Shown: positions 15,855 through 24,804, counted from the first letter of the stretch. The stretch: 64,000 nucleotides of DNA from HGM12998 sp900756495 (GCA_958477305.1 CAUEFI010000018.1:1-64000), one strand, 5' to 3'. Numbers and translations are program-made. The notes: a model not told the origin generated them from the sequence alone.

Positions 15855-16709
15855 TCAGTGCAGCATCGTGCCGATGCCCTCGTCGGACAGGAGCTCAATG
15901 AGAATGGAGTGGGGGATGCGTCCGTCCAGAATGATGGTGTTCTTTACACCTGAGCGCACGGCCTCCACACAGCAGTCCACCTTGGGAATCATGCCCCCCT
16001 TGATGACTCCGTCCTTTACCAGCCCCGGTACCTGGGAGAGCTCCACCACCGGCAGAAGGGTGGACTCGTCCTTGGGATCCCGGAGCAGGCCCCGCACGTC
16101 GGTGAGCAGCATCAGCTTTTCGGCGTGGAGGGCCACCGCCAGCTTGGCGGCGGCGGTGTCCGCGTTGATGTTATAGGCGGTATCGGCGTCAGTTCCCTGG
16201 GCCACAGTGGAAACCACGGGAATGTAGCCGTCCTGCAGGCAGCAGACGACGGGCTCCGGGTTCACGTGGCTGATCTCACCTACCAGGCCGTACTTTTCAT
16301 CCAGCGCTCTGGCCTGGAAGAGGCCGCCGTCCATCCCGCACAGGCCGATGGCCTGCCCCCCCATGCGGTTGAGGGTGGCCACCAGATTTTTGTTCACCTT
16401 ACCGCAGAGGACCTGCTGCACAATGTCCATGGTCTCCTCATCCGTATACCGCAGGCCGTCCACAAAGTGGGACTCCTTTCCAATCTTGCCGAGCATCTCT
16501 GTGATCTCCGGTCCGCCGCCGTGGACCACCACCACCTTCACTCCCACCAAATGGAGCAGGATGATGTCACTAATGACCGCTTGGCGCAGCTCCTCTGAGA
16601 TCATGGCGTTGCCGCCGTATTTTACCACCACGGTCTTGCCGTAATACTTTTGAATATAGGGCAGGGCCTCGGCCAGCACCTGGGCCCGCTCCACATGGGA
16701 ATAGGACAT
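15855..16709 (-). CDS. argB: Acetylglutamate kinase
   Basis: Phosphorylates N-acetylglutamate, the usual arginine feedback point. The amino-acid-kinase signature KYGGNAM is near residue 27, VVVHGGGPEI near 60 and NINADTAAAKLA near 180. The start is ATG 16709 rather than the longest frame: AAGGAGG lies nine bases upstream and MSYSHVERAQVLAEALPYIQ matches family N termini. The product is 284 residues. The N-terminal helix that carries arginine-sensitive hexamer formation in the family appears to be present (residues 4-18), so feedback inhibition by arginine is possible. Confidence 0.97.
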   Translation of the reverse strand: MSYSHVERAQVLAEALPYIQKYYGKTVVVKYGGNAMISEELRQAVISDIILLHLVGVKVVVVHGGGPEITEMLGKIGKESHFVDGLRYTDEETMDIVQQVLCGKVNKNLVATLNRMGGQAIGLCGMDGGLFQARALDEKYGLVGEISHVNPEPVVCCLQDGYIPVVSTVAQGTDADTAYNINADTAAAKLAVALHAEKLMLLTDVRGLLRDPKDESTLLPVVELSQVPGLVKDGVIKGGMIPKVDCCVEAVRSGVKNTIILDGRIPHSILIELLSDEGIGTMLH

Positions 16710-16734
16710 GGGAAACAGCCTCCTTACCTCGGCC

Positions 16735-16753
16735 GGGCGGCCGCCGGCCGCCC
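16735..16753. repeat. GC-rich hairpin between argJ and argB
   Basis: GGGCGGCC-GCC-GGCCGCCC forms a perfect 8-bp stem in the 108-base argJ-argB gap and is followed by CCTGCAG. The element CCGCCCCTGCA is shared with the hairpin at 20480-20492 in the same operon, suggesting copies of one intergenic repeat family. Confidence 0.6.
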
Positions 16754-16817
16754 CTGCAGAGATATGTTCTCTCAGATATTGGGATGGGCAGGGCATATGC
16801 GCCGCCGCACGCTGCAA

Positions 16818-18080
16818 TCAAGTTCGATAGTCGCCGTTGATCTTCACATAGTCATAGGTCAAATCGCAGCCCCAGCAGGTGGCCTCGTGGCCGCCTTCAT
16901 TCAGGTTTATATCAATGATCACTTCGTCCTGAGTGAGGATACTCTTGGCCGCCTCCTCGTCGAAATCCACTCCGGCGCCCTGTTCGCATACCAGGATCTC
17001 CCCCACTGCGGAGGAAAACCTGACGTCCACATACTCAGGGCGGAAGGGGGCCTTGGAATAACCCATTGCACAGAGTACGCGCCCCCAATTGGCGTCTGAG
17101 CCGAACATGGCGGCCTTCACCAGCGAGGAGCCCACCACCGCCTTGGACAGGCGCTCTGCACTCTCCTCGCTGCGGGCATGGTGCACCCTGCAGGTGATGA
17201 GCTTGCTGGCCCCCTCGCCGTCGGCGGCAATGCTGCGGGCCAGCTGCTCAAAGACATGGTGCAGCGTTTTGAAGAAGACGGTATAGCTGTCGTCCTTCCA
17301 TTCAATCAGCGGATTCTCCGCCATGCCGTTGGCCAGCACCACGCACATGTCGTTGGTGGAGGTGTCCCCATCCACCGTCACCCGGTTGAAGGTGCGGGGG
17401 ATAATCTCATGGAGGGCCTCGGACAGCAGCTCGTGGGTCACCGCACAGTCGGTGGTGACAAAGCAGAGCATGGTGCCCATGTTGGGATGGATCATACCAG
17501 ATCCCTTGGCGATGGCCCCGATGGTCACCGTCTTGCCTCCGATGGCGCAGGTCACCGACATCTCCTTCTTCACCGTGTCGGTGGTCATGATGGCGTTGGC
17601 CGCCGCATCGGACCCGTCCCTGGACAGCGCCCTGGCGGCCTCCGGCATTCCCTTCTCAATGGCGGCGATATTCAGCTCCTGGCCGATAACGCCGGTGGAA
17701 GCCACTACAAAATCACCGGGCTTGAGCCCTGTTGCGGCGGCGGCCAGCTGGCACATCCTTTCCGCGTACTCATGGCTGTTGGGCGCGCAGGCATTGGCGT
17801 TCCCGGAGTTCGCCACAATTCCCTGGGCCTCCCCGTTCTCCAGGTGGTCCATGGTCACATACAGCGGCGCCGCCTTCACACGGTTCATGGTATAGACGGC
17901 TGCGGCCACGCAGGGCTGTTCGGAGACGATAAGCGCCAGATCCTTTTTGCTGTCCAGCACCTCGGGCATCCTGCTCATGGGGGGCTGGTTGCCGTCCCCC
18001 TTTCCTCTCTTGACGCCGCAGTGGACGCCGGAGGCCTGAAATCCCTTGGGGGCGGTCACGCCGCCGGGTACTTGTTTCAT
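16818..18080 (-). CDS. argJ: Glutamate N-acetyltransferase / amino-acid acetyltransferase
   Basis: A 420-residue ArgJ, an N-terminal nucleophile enzyme that moves the acetyl group from acetylornithine to glutamate and often also uses acetyl-CoA. The self-cleavage site before the catalytic threonine is visible in MIHPNMGTMLCFVTTD (about residue 190), giving alpha and beta chains. VDGDTSTNDMCV and the C-terminal NGDYRT are typical. The start is ATG 18080 with GGAGGGA upstream; the longer frame has seven extra unlikely residues. No argA or argE is seen in the operon, consistent with ArgJ closing the acetyl cycle. Confidence 0.96.
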   Translation of the reverse strand: MKQVPGGVTAPKGFQASGVHCGVKRGKGDGNQPPMSRMPEVLDSKKDLALIVSEQPCVAAAVYTMNRVKAAPLYVTMDHLENGEAQGIVANSGNANACAPNSHEYAERMCQLAAAATGLKPGDFVVASTGVIGQELNIAAIEKGMPEAARALSRDGSDAAANAIMTTDTVKKEMSVTCAIGGKTVTIGAIAKGSGMIHPNMGTMLCFVTTDCAVTHELLSEALHEIIPRTFNRVTVDGDTSTNDMCVVLANGMAENPLIEWKDDSYTVFFKTLHHVFEQLARSIAADGEGASKLITCRVHHARSEESAERLSKAVVGSSLVKAAMFGSDANWGRVLCAMGYSKAPFRPEYVDVRFSSAVGEILVCEQGAGVDFDEEAAKSILTQDEVIIDINLNEGGHEATCWGCDLTYDYVKINGDYRT

Positions 18081-18102
18081 TGATAAAGTCCCTCCGTCCA
18101 AT

Positions 18103-19041
18103 TTATCTCTTGAGTCCGGTGGTGGGCTCCAGCCCCAGCATCAGGTTCATATTCTGTACCGCTGCACCGGAAGCTCCCTTCCCCAGGTTGTCAAAGCGCG
18201 CCGTAAGAATGGCCTGATCCTCATATCCGCTGACCGTAATCTCCAGCCGATCCGTCCCCGCCAGGGCATTGGCGGCCAGGAACGTCCCCTCCGGCGTATA
18301 GGGAGATACGGAGACCAGAGGCTGCTGGGCATAATAGGCGCTCAGGATAAGCGTGAGCTCCTCCGCCGTAGGCTGACCCTTCAGATATCTGTTGTGGAGC
18401 ATCACCGTAGTCTCCATGCCCTTATAGTAGTCGTCCACCACAGGGCAGAATACAGGGGGTCGCTCGAGGCCGGCAACCTTCTGCATCTCGGGAAGGTGCT
18501 TGTGCCTGAGGTTCGTCCCATAGACGCGCGGACTGTAAAGCTCTTCCGCTTTCTGATCGGCTTCATATTCTGCAATCATCTTCTTTCCTCCGCCGGAGTA
18601 GCCCGTAAGCGAGTAACAGGTCAGCGGATAGTCGGGAGGCAGAATGTGGAGGGCCACCAGAGGGGCTACCGTAGAAAGAAAACCCGTGGCATGACAGCCG
18701 GGGTTGGCCACAAACCGCGCTTTTCCAATGGTTTCCTCCGGTTTTTGATAGAGCTCCGGAAAACCGTACACCCATCCGCGGGCAGTGCGGTGGGCAGTGG
18801 AAGCGTCTATGACCCGGGTGTGATCATTTTCAATCAGGGAGACCGCCTCTGCGGCGGCGGCGTCCGGCAGGCAGAGAAATACCAGGTCGGCGGCGTTAAT
18901 CAGCCGGCGGCGTTCTGACAAGTCTTTTCGCTTGTCATCTTCTATCAGCAGAAGTTCTATATCGTCCCGCGCCCCCAGACGCTCGTAGATCTGAAGGCCG
19001 GTGGTCCCTTCCTTGCCGTCAATATATATCCTCGGTTTCAT
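18103..19041 (-). CDS. argC: N-acetyl-gamma-glutamyl-phosphate reductase (type 2)
   Basis: A 312-residue enzyme reducing acetylglutamyl phosphate with NADPH. The N-terminal IYIDGKEGTTGLQIYERL is the dinucleotide-binding loop; ANPGCHATGFL (about residue 118) carries the catalytic cysteine; VVDDYYKGMETTVMLHNRYL is in the dimer region. The length is that of the short type-2 ArgC rather than the 340-residue type 1. The ATG overlaps the argH stop by four bases, indicating translational coupling. It is 22 bases upstream of argJ. Confidence 0.96.
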   Translation of the reverse strand: MKPRIYIDGKEGTTGLQIYERLGARDDIELLLIEDDKRKDLSERRRLINAADLVFLCLPDAAAAEAVSLIENDHTRVIDASTAHRTARGWVYGFPELYQKPEETIGKARFVANPGCHATGFLSTVAPLVALHILPPDYPLTCYSLTGYSGGGKKMIAEYEADQKAEELYSPRVYGTNLRHKHLPEMQKVAGLERPPVFCPVVDDYYKGMETTVMLHNRYLKGQPTAEELTLILSAYYAQQPLVSVSPYTPEGTFLAANALAGTDRLEITVSGYEDQAILTARFDNLGKGASGAAVQNMNLMLGLEPTTGLKR

Positions 19042-20420
19042 CCGGCGTGTGCCTCCACAAATGCCTCAATGGCGGCAATCTGCTGTTCTACAGCCTCTCT
19101 GGCCGGACCGCCATAGACCTTTCTGCCGTTGACGCAGGTGTGCAGCTCCAGAGCGCGGTACACGTCGGCGTCAAAGAGTCCGGAAACGGAGCGGAAGTCC
19201 TTCAGCGGCAGCGTATCCAAGCTCTCGCCGGTTTTGATGCACATGTTCACCAGCCGGCCCACAATCATATATGCCTCCCGGAAGGGCAGTCCCTTTTTCA
19301 CCAGGTAGTCGGCGCAGTCGGTGGCGTTGATAAAGCCGCCGGAGGCCGCCCGCGCCATGTTTTTCGGCTTCACCGTCAAAGTGTCCAGCATGGCGGCAAA
19401 GACCGGGACGCAGAGCTCCACGGTATCGATGGCGTCAAAGACAGGCTCCTTGTCCTCCTGCATATCCTTGTTGTAGGCCAGGGGAAGGCCCTTCATGACG
19501 GTGAGCAGAGTCATCAGGCTGCCGTAAACCCGTCCGGTCTTACCCCGGACCAGCTCAGCCACGTCAGGATTCTTCTTCTGGGGCATGATGGAGGAGCCGG
19601 TGGAATAGGCGTCGTCCAGTTCCACATACTGAAATTCCCAGGAACACCAGAGGATAATCTCCTCGGAGAAGCGGCTCAGGTGCATCATGAGAATCGAGCA
19701 GGCGGCTAGGAACTCAATGGCGAAGTCACGGTCGGACACGGAGTCCATGGAATTATCGGTGGGCTTCCGGAAGCCCAAGGCCGCAGCGGTTTGGATGCGA
19801 TCCACAGGGTAAGTGGAGGTGGCAAGGGCTCCGGCCCCCAGGGGGCACTCGTCCATTCGCTCCAGACAGTCCTCCAGTCTGGTCACGTCACGCCTGAACA
19901 TGTTGGCGTAGGCCATCATATAGTGGCCGAAGGTAGTCGGCTGGGCCCGCTGGAGGTGGGTATAGCCGGGCATGACGGTCTCCAGATTGGCCTTTGCCTT
20001 TTTGATCAGTACCTTCTCCAAATCCAGGACCTGCCCGATGATGACCGGGATCTCCTTCTTCACATAGAGCCGGAAATCCACCGCCACCTGGTCATTTCGG
20101 CTGCGGGCGGTATGCAGGCGCTTGCCCGTGTCGCCGATGCGGGCGGTAAGCATCGTCTCGATATTCATGTGGATATCCTCATTCTCCAGTGAGAATTCCA
20201 CCTTGTCGGCCTCAATGTCGGCCAGAATCGCCTTCAGGCCCTCGATGATCTTCTCGGCCTCATGCTCCTCAATGATACCCTGCCTTCCCAGCATGGCTGC
20301 GTGGGCAATGGAGCCCGCGATGTCCTCCCGATAGAGCCGGGCGTCAAAGCTGATGGAGGAGTTAAAATCATTTACTAAGGTATCGGTCTCCTTCTGAAAC
20401 CGTCCTGCCCATAATTTCAT
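19038..20420 (-). CDS. argH: Argininosuccinate lyase
   Basis: A 460-residue member of the fumarase/aspartase superfamily that splits argininosuccinate to arginine and fumarate. The superfamily signature GSSIMPQKKNPD is near residue 275, TARSRNDQVA near 105 and GYTHLQRAQPTT near 155. The start ATG 20420 begins MKLWAGRFQKETD, standard for the family. It is separated from argG by 148 bases containing a GC-rich hairpin, and overlaps argC by four bases. Confidence 0.98.
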   Translation of the reverse strand: MKLWAGRFQKETDTLVNDFNSSISFDARLYREDIAGSIAHAAMLGRQGIIEEHEAEKIIEGLKAILADIEADKVEFSLENEDIHMNIETMLTARIGDTGKRLHTARSRNDQVAVDFRLYVKKEIPVIIGQVLDLEKVLIKKAKANLETVMPGYTHLQRAQPTTFGHYMMAYANMFRRDVTRLEDCLERMDECPLGAGALATSTYPVDRIQTAAALGFRKPTDNSMDSVSDRDFAIEFLAACSILMMHLSRFSEEIILWCSWEFQYVELDDAYSTGSSIMPQKKNPDVAELVRGKTGRVYGSLMTLLTVMKGLPLAYNKDMQEDKEPVFDAIDTVELCVPVFAAMLDTLTVKPKNMARAASGGFINATDCADYLVKKGLPFREAYMIVGRLVNMCIKTGESLDTLPLKDFRSVSGLFDADVYRALELHTCVNGRKVYGGPAREAVEQQIAAIEAFVEAHAG

Positions 20421-20463
20421 AAACTAAAACACAGCCTTTCGCCGAATATGTGGAACGATACGC

Positions 20464-20492
20464 TGCAGGGGCGGCGTTCCGCCGCCCCTGCA
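20464..20492. repeat. Perfect 13-bp GC-rich hairpin between argG and argH
   Basis: TGCAGGGGCGGCG (20464-20476) and CGCCGCCCCTGCA (20480-20492) pair perfectly around TTC. There is no T-tract, so it may be an mRNA-stability or partial-termination element, or a copy of a dispersed intergenic repeat (compare 16735-16753). Confidence 0.7.
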
Positions 20493-20568
20493 CAAAAACG
20501 GTCTCACTTTCACCCCAGGCATGCGGCACCACTGCCTGCAACACCTGAGAATCAGCGTTCTCCCCTAT

Positions 20569-21783
20569 TTAGAGCTTTCCCTGCTCCCGCAGTGCCTGAA
20601 CCGTGTCGGGCAGGCCCCACAGGTTGATGAAGCCTGTGGCGTCGTCCTGATTGTAGTCGCTCTCTTCGAAGGTCACCAGATTCTCAGAGTACAAGCTCTC
20701 AGGCGAGGTCACGCCGGCGGTGATGATATTGCCCTTGTAGAGCTTGAGCTTCACGGTACCGGTGACATGCTTCTGGGTCTCCGTGGCGAACGCCGTGAGC
20801 GCCTCCCGCAGCGGGGTAAACCACTTTCCATTATAGACCAGGTCCGCAAAGTCCACCGCCAGCTTGGATTTCATATGCTTGGTGTCCTTGTCGATGGTGA
20901 TCATCTCCAGGACCTCATGGGCCCGATAGAGAATCGCGCCGCCGGGCGTCTCATATACCCCCCGGTCCTTCATCCCCACCAGCCGGTTTTCTACGATATC
21001 CAGAAGGCCGATGCCGTTGTCGCCGCCCAGCTGGTTCAGCTTGCGGATCACGTCGGAGGGCTTCAGCTTCTCTCCGTCCACCGCCACCGGCACGCCCTTC
21101 ACAAAGTCAATGGTCACATAGGTAGGCTTGTCGGGCGCCTGGAAGGGAGAGACGCTCATCTCCAGGAAGCCGGGCTTGTCGTACTGGGGCTCGCTGGCCG
21201 GATCCTCCAGATCCAAGCCCTCATGGCTGAGATGCCAGAGGTTCTTATCCTTGGAGTAGTTGGTTTCCCGGGAAATCTTCAGGGGGATATCCCGCTCTTC
21301 GGCATAGGCAATCTCCTCCTCGCGGGACTTGATGTCCCACTCGCGCCAGGGGGCGATGATTTTCATCTCAGGGGCAAAGCGCTTGATGGCCAGTTCAAAG
21401 CGGACCTGATCGTTGCCCTTGCCGGTGGCGCCGTGGGCAATAGCGTCCGCCCCCTCGGCCTTGGCGATCTCCACCAGCCGCTTCGCAATAATCGGACGGG
21501 CAAATGCAGTTCCCAGCAGGTAGTCCTCATATTTTGCGCCCATCTGCATGGAGGGGATAATGACATCGTCCACCATCTCATCCACCAGATCCTCGATGTA
21601 CAGCTTGGAGGCTCCGGTCTTGATGGCCTTCTCCTCCAGCCCGTCCAGCTCGTCTCCCTGCCCAACATCGGCGGAAACCGCGATGACCTCCGGGTTATTG
21701 TAATGCTCTTTCAGCCAGGGAATGATGATGGACGTATCCAGACCGCCGGAGTAGGCGAGCACTACTTTTTTTATCTCAGACAT
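20569..21783 (-). CDS. argG: Argininosuccinate synthase
   Basis: A 404-residue ATP-dependent ligase that condenses citrulline and aspartate. The ATP PP-loop AYSGGLDTS is at residues 9-17, GATGKGNDQVRFE near 117 and SVSPFQAPDKPTYV near 190. The start is ATG 21783 with GGAGG upstream; the 43 extra residues of the longest frame are promoter sequence read through. It is the first gene of the argGHCJBDF operon, and its promoter region carries an ARG-box-like palindrome. Confidence 0.98.
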   Translation of the reverse strand: MSEIKKVVLAYSGGLDTSIIIPWLKEHYNNPEVIAVSADVGQGDELDGLEEKAIKTGASKLYIEDLVDEMVDDVIIPSMQMGAKYEDYLLGTAFARPIIAKRLVEIAKAEGADAIAHGATGKGNDQVRFELAIKRFAPEMKIIAPWREWDIKSREEEIAYAEERDIPLKISRETNYSKDKNLWHLSHEGLDLEDPASEPQYDKPGFLEMSVSPFQAPDKPTYVTIDFVKGVPVAVDGEKLKPSDVIRKLNQLGGDNGIGLLDIVENRLVGMKDRGVYETPGGAILYRAHEVLEMITIDKDTKHMKSKLAVDFADLVYNGKWFTPLREALTAFATETQKHVTGTVKLKLYKGNIITAGVTSPESLYSENLVTFEESDYNQDDATGFINLWGLPDTVQALREQGKL

Positions 21784-21815
21784 GGAAAAAACCTCCGTTT
21801 GTTTTTGTTGGACAT

Positions 21816-21878
21816 AGTGTACCACGGCAGCGGGAAAAAAGCAAGGGTGCAATTCGCATAAATATGCGAATTGCACCC
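21816..21878 (-). promoter_or_regulatory. arg operon promoter with ARG-box-like palindrome
   Basis: On the minus strand TTGCTT (21839-21844) and TACACT (21816-21821) are spaced by 17 bases. Directly upstream, 21845-21859 and 21864-21878 are exact 15-base inverted repeats whose core TTCGCATAAATATGCGAA follows the ArgR box layout (WNTGNAT-N4-ATNCANW) with one change in each half. The palindrome followed by TTGCTTTTTT could also act as a terminator for lgt, so both readings stay open. Confidence 0.6.
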
Positions 21879-21978
21879 GATATTTCTGGTTTGATATGCT
21901 GACGATATGCATAATATTCGTTTTTATTTGTATATTAATTGATATATTCCATCTCCGCGCAGCAGGCGTCCGCCATAC

Positions 21979-22770
21979 CTATGGCGGGCATGATTTCCCG
22001 CGCCGGCCTTTCTCAAAAAGCAGCCAGCTCAGGGCGGCGGCCAGAGCGGCCAGGCTGATCCACTGCGACAGGGACATCGGGCCCAAAATCCCCCGCGCGG
22101 CATCCCCGCGGAGGAACTCCAGCACAAAGCGCACCGGAGCGTAGCACAGGACGTAAGCCGTCAGAATCCGCGGCCCGGAAACCGGGCGGGCCGTATACCA
22201 CAGCAGGAAGCAGAAAATCACCAGCTCCGCTCCACATTCCCACAGCTGCACGGGAAAAAGCGGCACTCCGTTAGGCGCGGCAGCTGATTGGGTAAATGCG
22301 ATCCCAAGAGGCGCAGGCGCCTCCACGCCATAGCAGCATCCGGCACAGAAGCAGCCTACCCGGCCCATTGCATGGACCAGTGGAAGAGCCGGAATCAGTA
22401 CAGGAAAAAAGCCGGTCAGGCGCAGGTGAAAGTAGCGGGCCGCTCCCCAGGCGCCCAGTATACCGCCCAAAAAGCCGCCGTAAAAGACCATACCGCCTGA
22501 AATATACCGGGCGGCAAAAAGGGCTGTATCCTCCCAGAGCAAAGGGAGATCCGCCAGCAGCTCAGGCAGGACGGTCAGCAGATAGAGCGCCTTAGCCCCA
22601 ATGATCGCCCCTATCGCTCCAAAAGCAAACAGATAGGCGCAGTCATCCCGGGACCGGCCAAACATACGGCAGCGCAGCAGGGAGATTCCCAGTCCCAGCA
22701 CCGCCCCCAGAGCTGCAAAGAGTCCATAAGTGGGCAATACCCGTCCCAGCAGCGTTACAGTGGGCAGCAT
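21979..22770 (-). CDS. lgt: Prolipoprotein diacylglyceryl transferase
   Basis: Transfers diacylglycerol from phosphatidylglycerol to the lipobox cysteine of prelipoproteins, in the membrane. About seven hydrophobic helices are present; the Lgt signature appears as VHAMGRVGCFCAGCCYG, and MVFYGGFLGGILG earlier matches the conserved GG-rich loop. The start is the second of two adjacent ATGs (22770), because AAGGAGGG lies only two bases from the first. The product is 263 residues. It would serve lipoproteins encoded in the window, such as those at 31901 and 53957. It precedes the arg operon by about 200 bases, which hold the palindrome at 21845-21878. Confidence 0.93.
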   Translation of the reverse strand: MLPTVTLLGRVLPTYGLFAALGAVLGLGISLLRCRMFGRSRDDCAYLFAFGAIGAIIGAKALYLLTVLPELLADLPLLWEDTALFAARYISGGMVFYGGFLGGILGAWGAARYFHLRLTGFFPVLIPALPLVHAMGRVGCFCAGCCYGVEAPAPLGIAFTQSAAAPNGVPLFPVQLWECGAELVIFCFLLWYTARPVSGPRILTAYVLCYAPVRFVLEFLRGDAARGILGPMSLSQWISLAALAAALSWLLFEKGRRGKSCPP

Positions 22771-22856
22771 CATGCCCTCCTTTCCCCGTGCAGGCACAAG
22801 AATGCGGCACCGCCCCCAGGCCATGCCGCATTCCCTGTGTCCAAGAAACTGTTGCT

Positions 22857-23144
22857 TTAGTAGAGCATTCCAGCGCCCACCAGCACGCCTGCCAGCGCCA
22901 CACAGGCCACCAGGACAATGGCGCCTACAATCACGCCAATCAGAGAGAGCACAAAACCGGCTGTACGAGTACCGCCGGTATAGCCTTCCCGCTTGGCCTT
23001 AGAGGCCATCACCAGGCCAATAATCCCCAAAATCAGGGAGATAATTGTGGTATACCCGAAAAACCAGCACACTACGGCAATAATACCGCACACCAAGCTG
23101 CCGGTAGCCGCACCCTGACCGGGCAGCTTTCCATTCTCGTTCAT
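22857..23144 (-). CDS. DUF4190-like small membrane protein (copy 1 of 3)
   Basis: A 95-residue protein with a short polar N terminus and hydrophobic segments at about 15-45 and 60-95, separated by the charged loop MASKAKREGYTGGTRTAGF. The pattern (two or more helices, SKAKxxGY loop) fits DUF4190-type membrane proteins. It is one of three tandem paralogs on this strand (also 23283-23597 and 23695-24000). The function is not known. The ATG at 23144 follows AAGGAGTTG. Confidence 0.75.
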   Translation of the reverse strand: MNENGKLPGQGAATGSLVCGIIAVVCWFFGYTTIISLILGIIGLVMASKAKREGYTGGTRTAGFVLSLIGVIVGAIVLVACVALAGVLVGAGMLY

Positions 23145-23282
23145 CCTCTGTCAACTCCTTCTCTTAAATCTCCGGAGCAGTTGTGTCCCCACGATGACAA
23201 GACAGGACAATTTCTGCGCCTTACTTCATGATACTACGGCACAGAAAGAGCGTCAAGAATTTATTTCCCTGTTGGAAATATT

Positions 23283-23597
23283 TTAGAGAAGGCTCAAAAT
23301 TCCTACGGTACCCACGCAGGCAACGCAGGCCACCAGCATCACGGCGCCCAGGAGCACAGTGGCAAGAGAGAGTGCGAAACCTACCGTTCGGTTGGTACCC
23401 TCATATCCCTCATTTTTGGCCTTGCTGGCATAGATCAGGCCAATGATTCCCAACACCATGCCTACCAGGCCGTTCACCGCCAGGGCGCACACCAGCCCCA
23501 CGATGCCCAGTACCATAGAGATGGTCGCAGCACTCTGTCCAGGCTGCTCCCCGTTTGGCGAATTGCCATTGTAGTTGTAGTTCCCGTCCACCGGCAC
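23283..23597 (-). CDS. DUF4190-like small membrane protein (copy 2 of 3)
   Basis: The 104-residue protein has a polar Asn/Gly-rich N terminus (NYNYNGNSPNGEQPG) followed by hydrophobic helices and the loop YASKAKNEGYEGTNRTVGF, clearly paralogous to copy 1. The start is GTG, at 23597 or two codons further in at 23591; AAAGGGG lies upstream of both and the second has the better spacing. The Gly/Asn-rich head may be an extracellular or disordered tail. It has no known function. Confidence 0.72.
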   Translation of the reverse strand: MPVDGNYNYNGNSPNGEQPGQSAATISMVLGIVGLVCALAVNGLVGMVLGIIGLIYASKAKNEGYEGTNRTVGFALSLATVLLGAVMLVACVACVGTVGILSLL

Positions 23598-23694
23598 CCA
23601 GCCCCTTTCGTACCTCGTACGGGCTGCATCATGCAGTACCCAGCAGCCCTTTTCATCATTATACGACAGGGTTCGCCGTCCGTCAACCGGGTCT

Positions 23695-24000
23695 CTATCT
23701 GCCGCCCAGACCGGCGGCCAGGATCAGAACGGCGCCTGCTGCGACTGCGATCAGCGAAATGGCGAAGCTTACCATCGGGGCCTTTCTGCTATAACCTGCG
23801 CGTTTGGCCAAATAGGACAGCAGCATACCGGCAATCCCCAGCAGAATTCCCACCGGAGCGCTGACAAAGATAGCGCAGAGCAGCCCGAAAACGCTCAGCG
23901 TCTGGGCGCCGCGCATCGCTCCCCAGCCCGGCTTCCAGACCTCTTCTTCATCGTCGGGTCTCCAGTTGCCAGGCGGGATATTCCCCATGTTCCAGTTCAT
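23695..24000 (-). CDS. DUF4190-like small membrane protein (copy 3 of 3)
   Basis: A 101-residue, more divergent member of the triplet. It has an acidic, Trp/Asn-rich head (NWRPDDEEEVWKPGW), then hydrophobic helices, with the loop LSYLAKRAGYSRKAPMVSF where copies 1 and 2 have ASKAKxxGY. The start is ATG 24000 with GAGGAG upstream. It follows the DUF6320 gene by 99 bases on the same strand. Divergence order suggests older duplication of this copy. Confidence 0.72.
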   Translation of the reverse strand: MNWNMGNIPPGNWRPDDEEEVWKPGWGAMRGAQTLSVFGLLCAIFVSAPVGILLGIAGMLLSYLAKRAGYSRKAPMVSFAISLIAVAAGAVLILAAGLGGR

Positions 24001-24099
24001 ACGTCTCCGCTCCTCTCGAGCCGGCAGGACCAATGAAACACCTTCTGTATCAGGGATACCTTGCCTGTGTCCGCAGTGTCAGGAAGATGTCTGGCTTTT

Positions 24100-24804
24100 T
24101 TACATATGAAACCTTCTCCGGGCCTCCTCGCGGAGCGAGGGCACCCGCCGGACGATGAGCAGAGGGATGATAAGCGCCACACAGACCGTGAGTACAATCA
24201 GAGACCAGTCCGGATTCCACGTACTGTAGAGCCATCGATCCACAAAAAGCTCGGCAAAGACAGCCACTACTCCAGCCGCACCGATACAAATGGTGATGCC
24301 TGAGAGAATCGAGCGCTTCCCGTGCTGGAGAACCAGTCCAAGGAAAAGGACCACAGCCCCGCCGGTCAGTATAATGGGCAGAGCCAGCCCCATAAACCAG
24401 GGTTCTCCATTCAGATCCAGAGAGATGAGATAGACATACAGCGCCACGGCCACCACGTCAAATACCAGCCGGAGCAGCAGGTGAAGTCCACGCATCAGCA
24501 GCGGGGGTACCAGCCAGATCCAGACCATAATGGCGGCGCCGATGACATACAGGGACCATCCCCGTTCCGGCTGCAAAAAGAGATTCAAAATACCGCAGCA
24601 CACCGCCACAGAGGCCAGCATGGCTGAGAGCAGGATGGCCAGCTCCCAGCGGGAAACGGGGGCCACCTCCTTGCGCTGCGTGGGAAATGGCGGCGGAGAG
24701 GCGGTATCGACCGGCTGGCGGGGATTCATCACCGGGGTCTGACACAGGGGGCAGGCGCGGGCTGTGGCATCCAGCTCCACACCGCAGTTGACACAATAGG
24801 ACAT
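24100..24804 (-). CDS. DUF6320-type zinc-ribbon membrane protein
   Basis: The N terminus is a zinc ribbon (CVNCGVELDATARACPLCQT, residues 4-23) followed by a proline-rich linker and about six hydrophobic helices from residue 55 to 215. This matches DUF6320 proteins, which in Clostridia are encoded beside a condensation-fold 'alcohol acetyltransferase' gene, as here (11 bases downstream of it). The ribbon would face the cytoplasm. A role as membrane partner or chaperone of the acyltransferase is inferred from conserved linkage only. Confidence 0.8.
   Translation of the reverse strand: MSYCVNCGVELDATARACPLCQTPVMNPRQPVDTASPPPFPTQRKEVAPVSRWELAILLSAMLASVAVCCGILNLFLQPERGWSLYVIGAAIMVWIWLVPPLLMRGLHLLLRLVFDVVAVALYVYLISLDLNGEPWFMGLALPIILTGGAVVLFLGLVLQHGKRSILSGITICIGAAGVVAVFAELFVDRWLYSTWNPDWSLIVLTVCVALIIPLLIVRRVPSLREEARRRFHM

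Noticed and set aside
20521..21861. 446-codon plus-strand frame opposite argG
   Set aside because: argG is unmistakable on the minus strand; the opposite frame is a codon-bias artefact.
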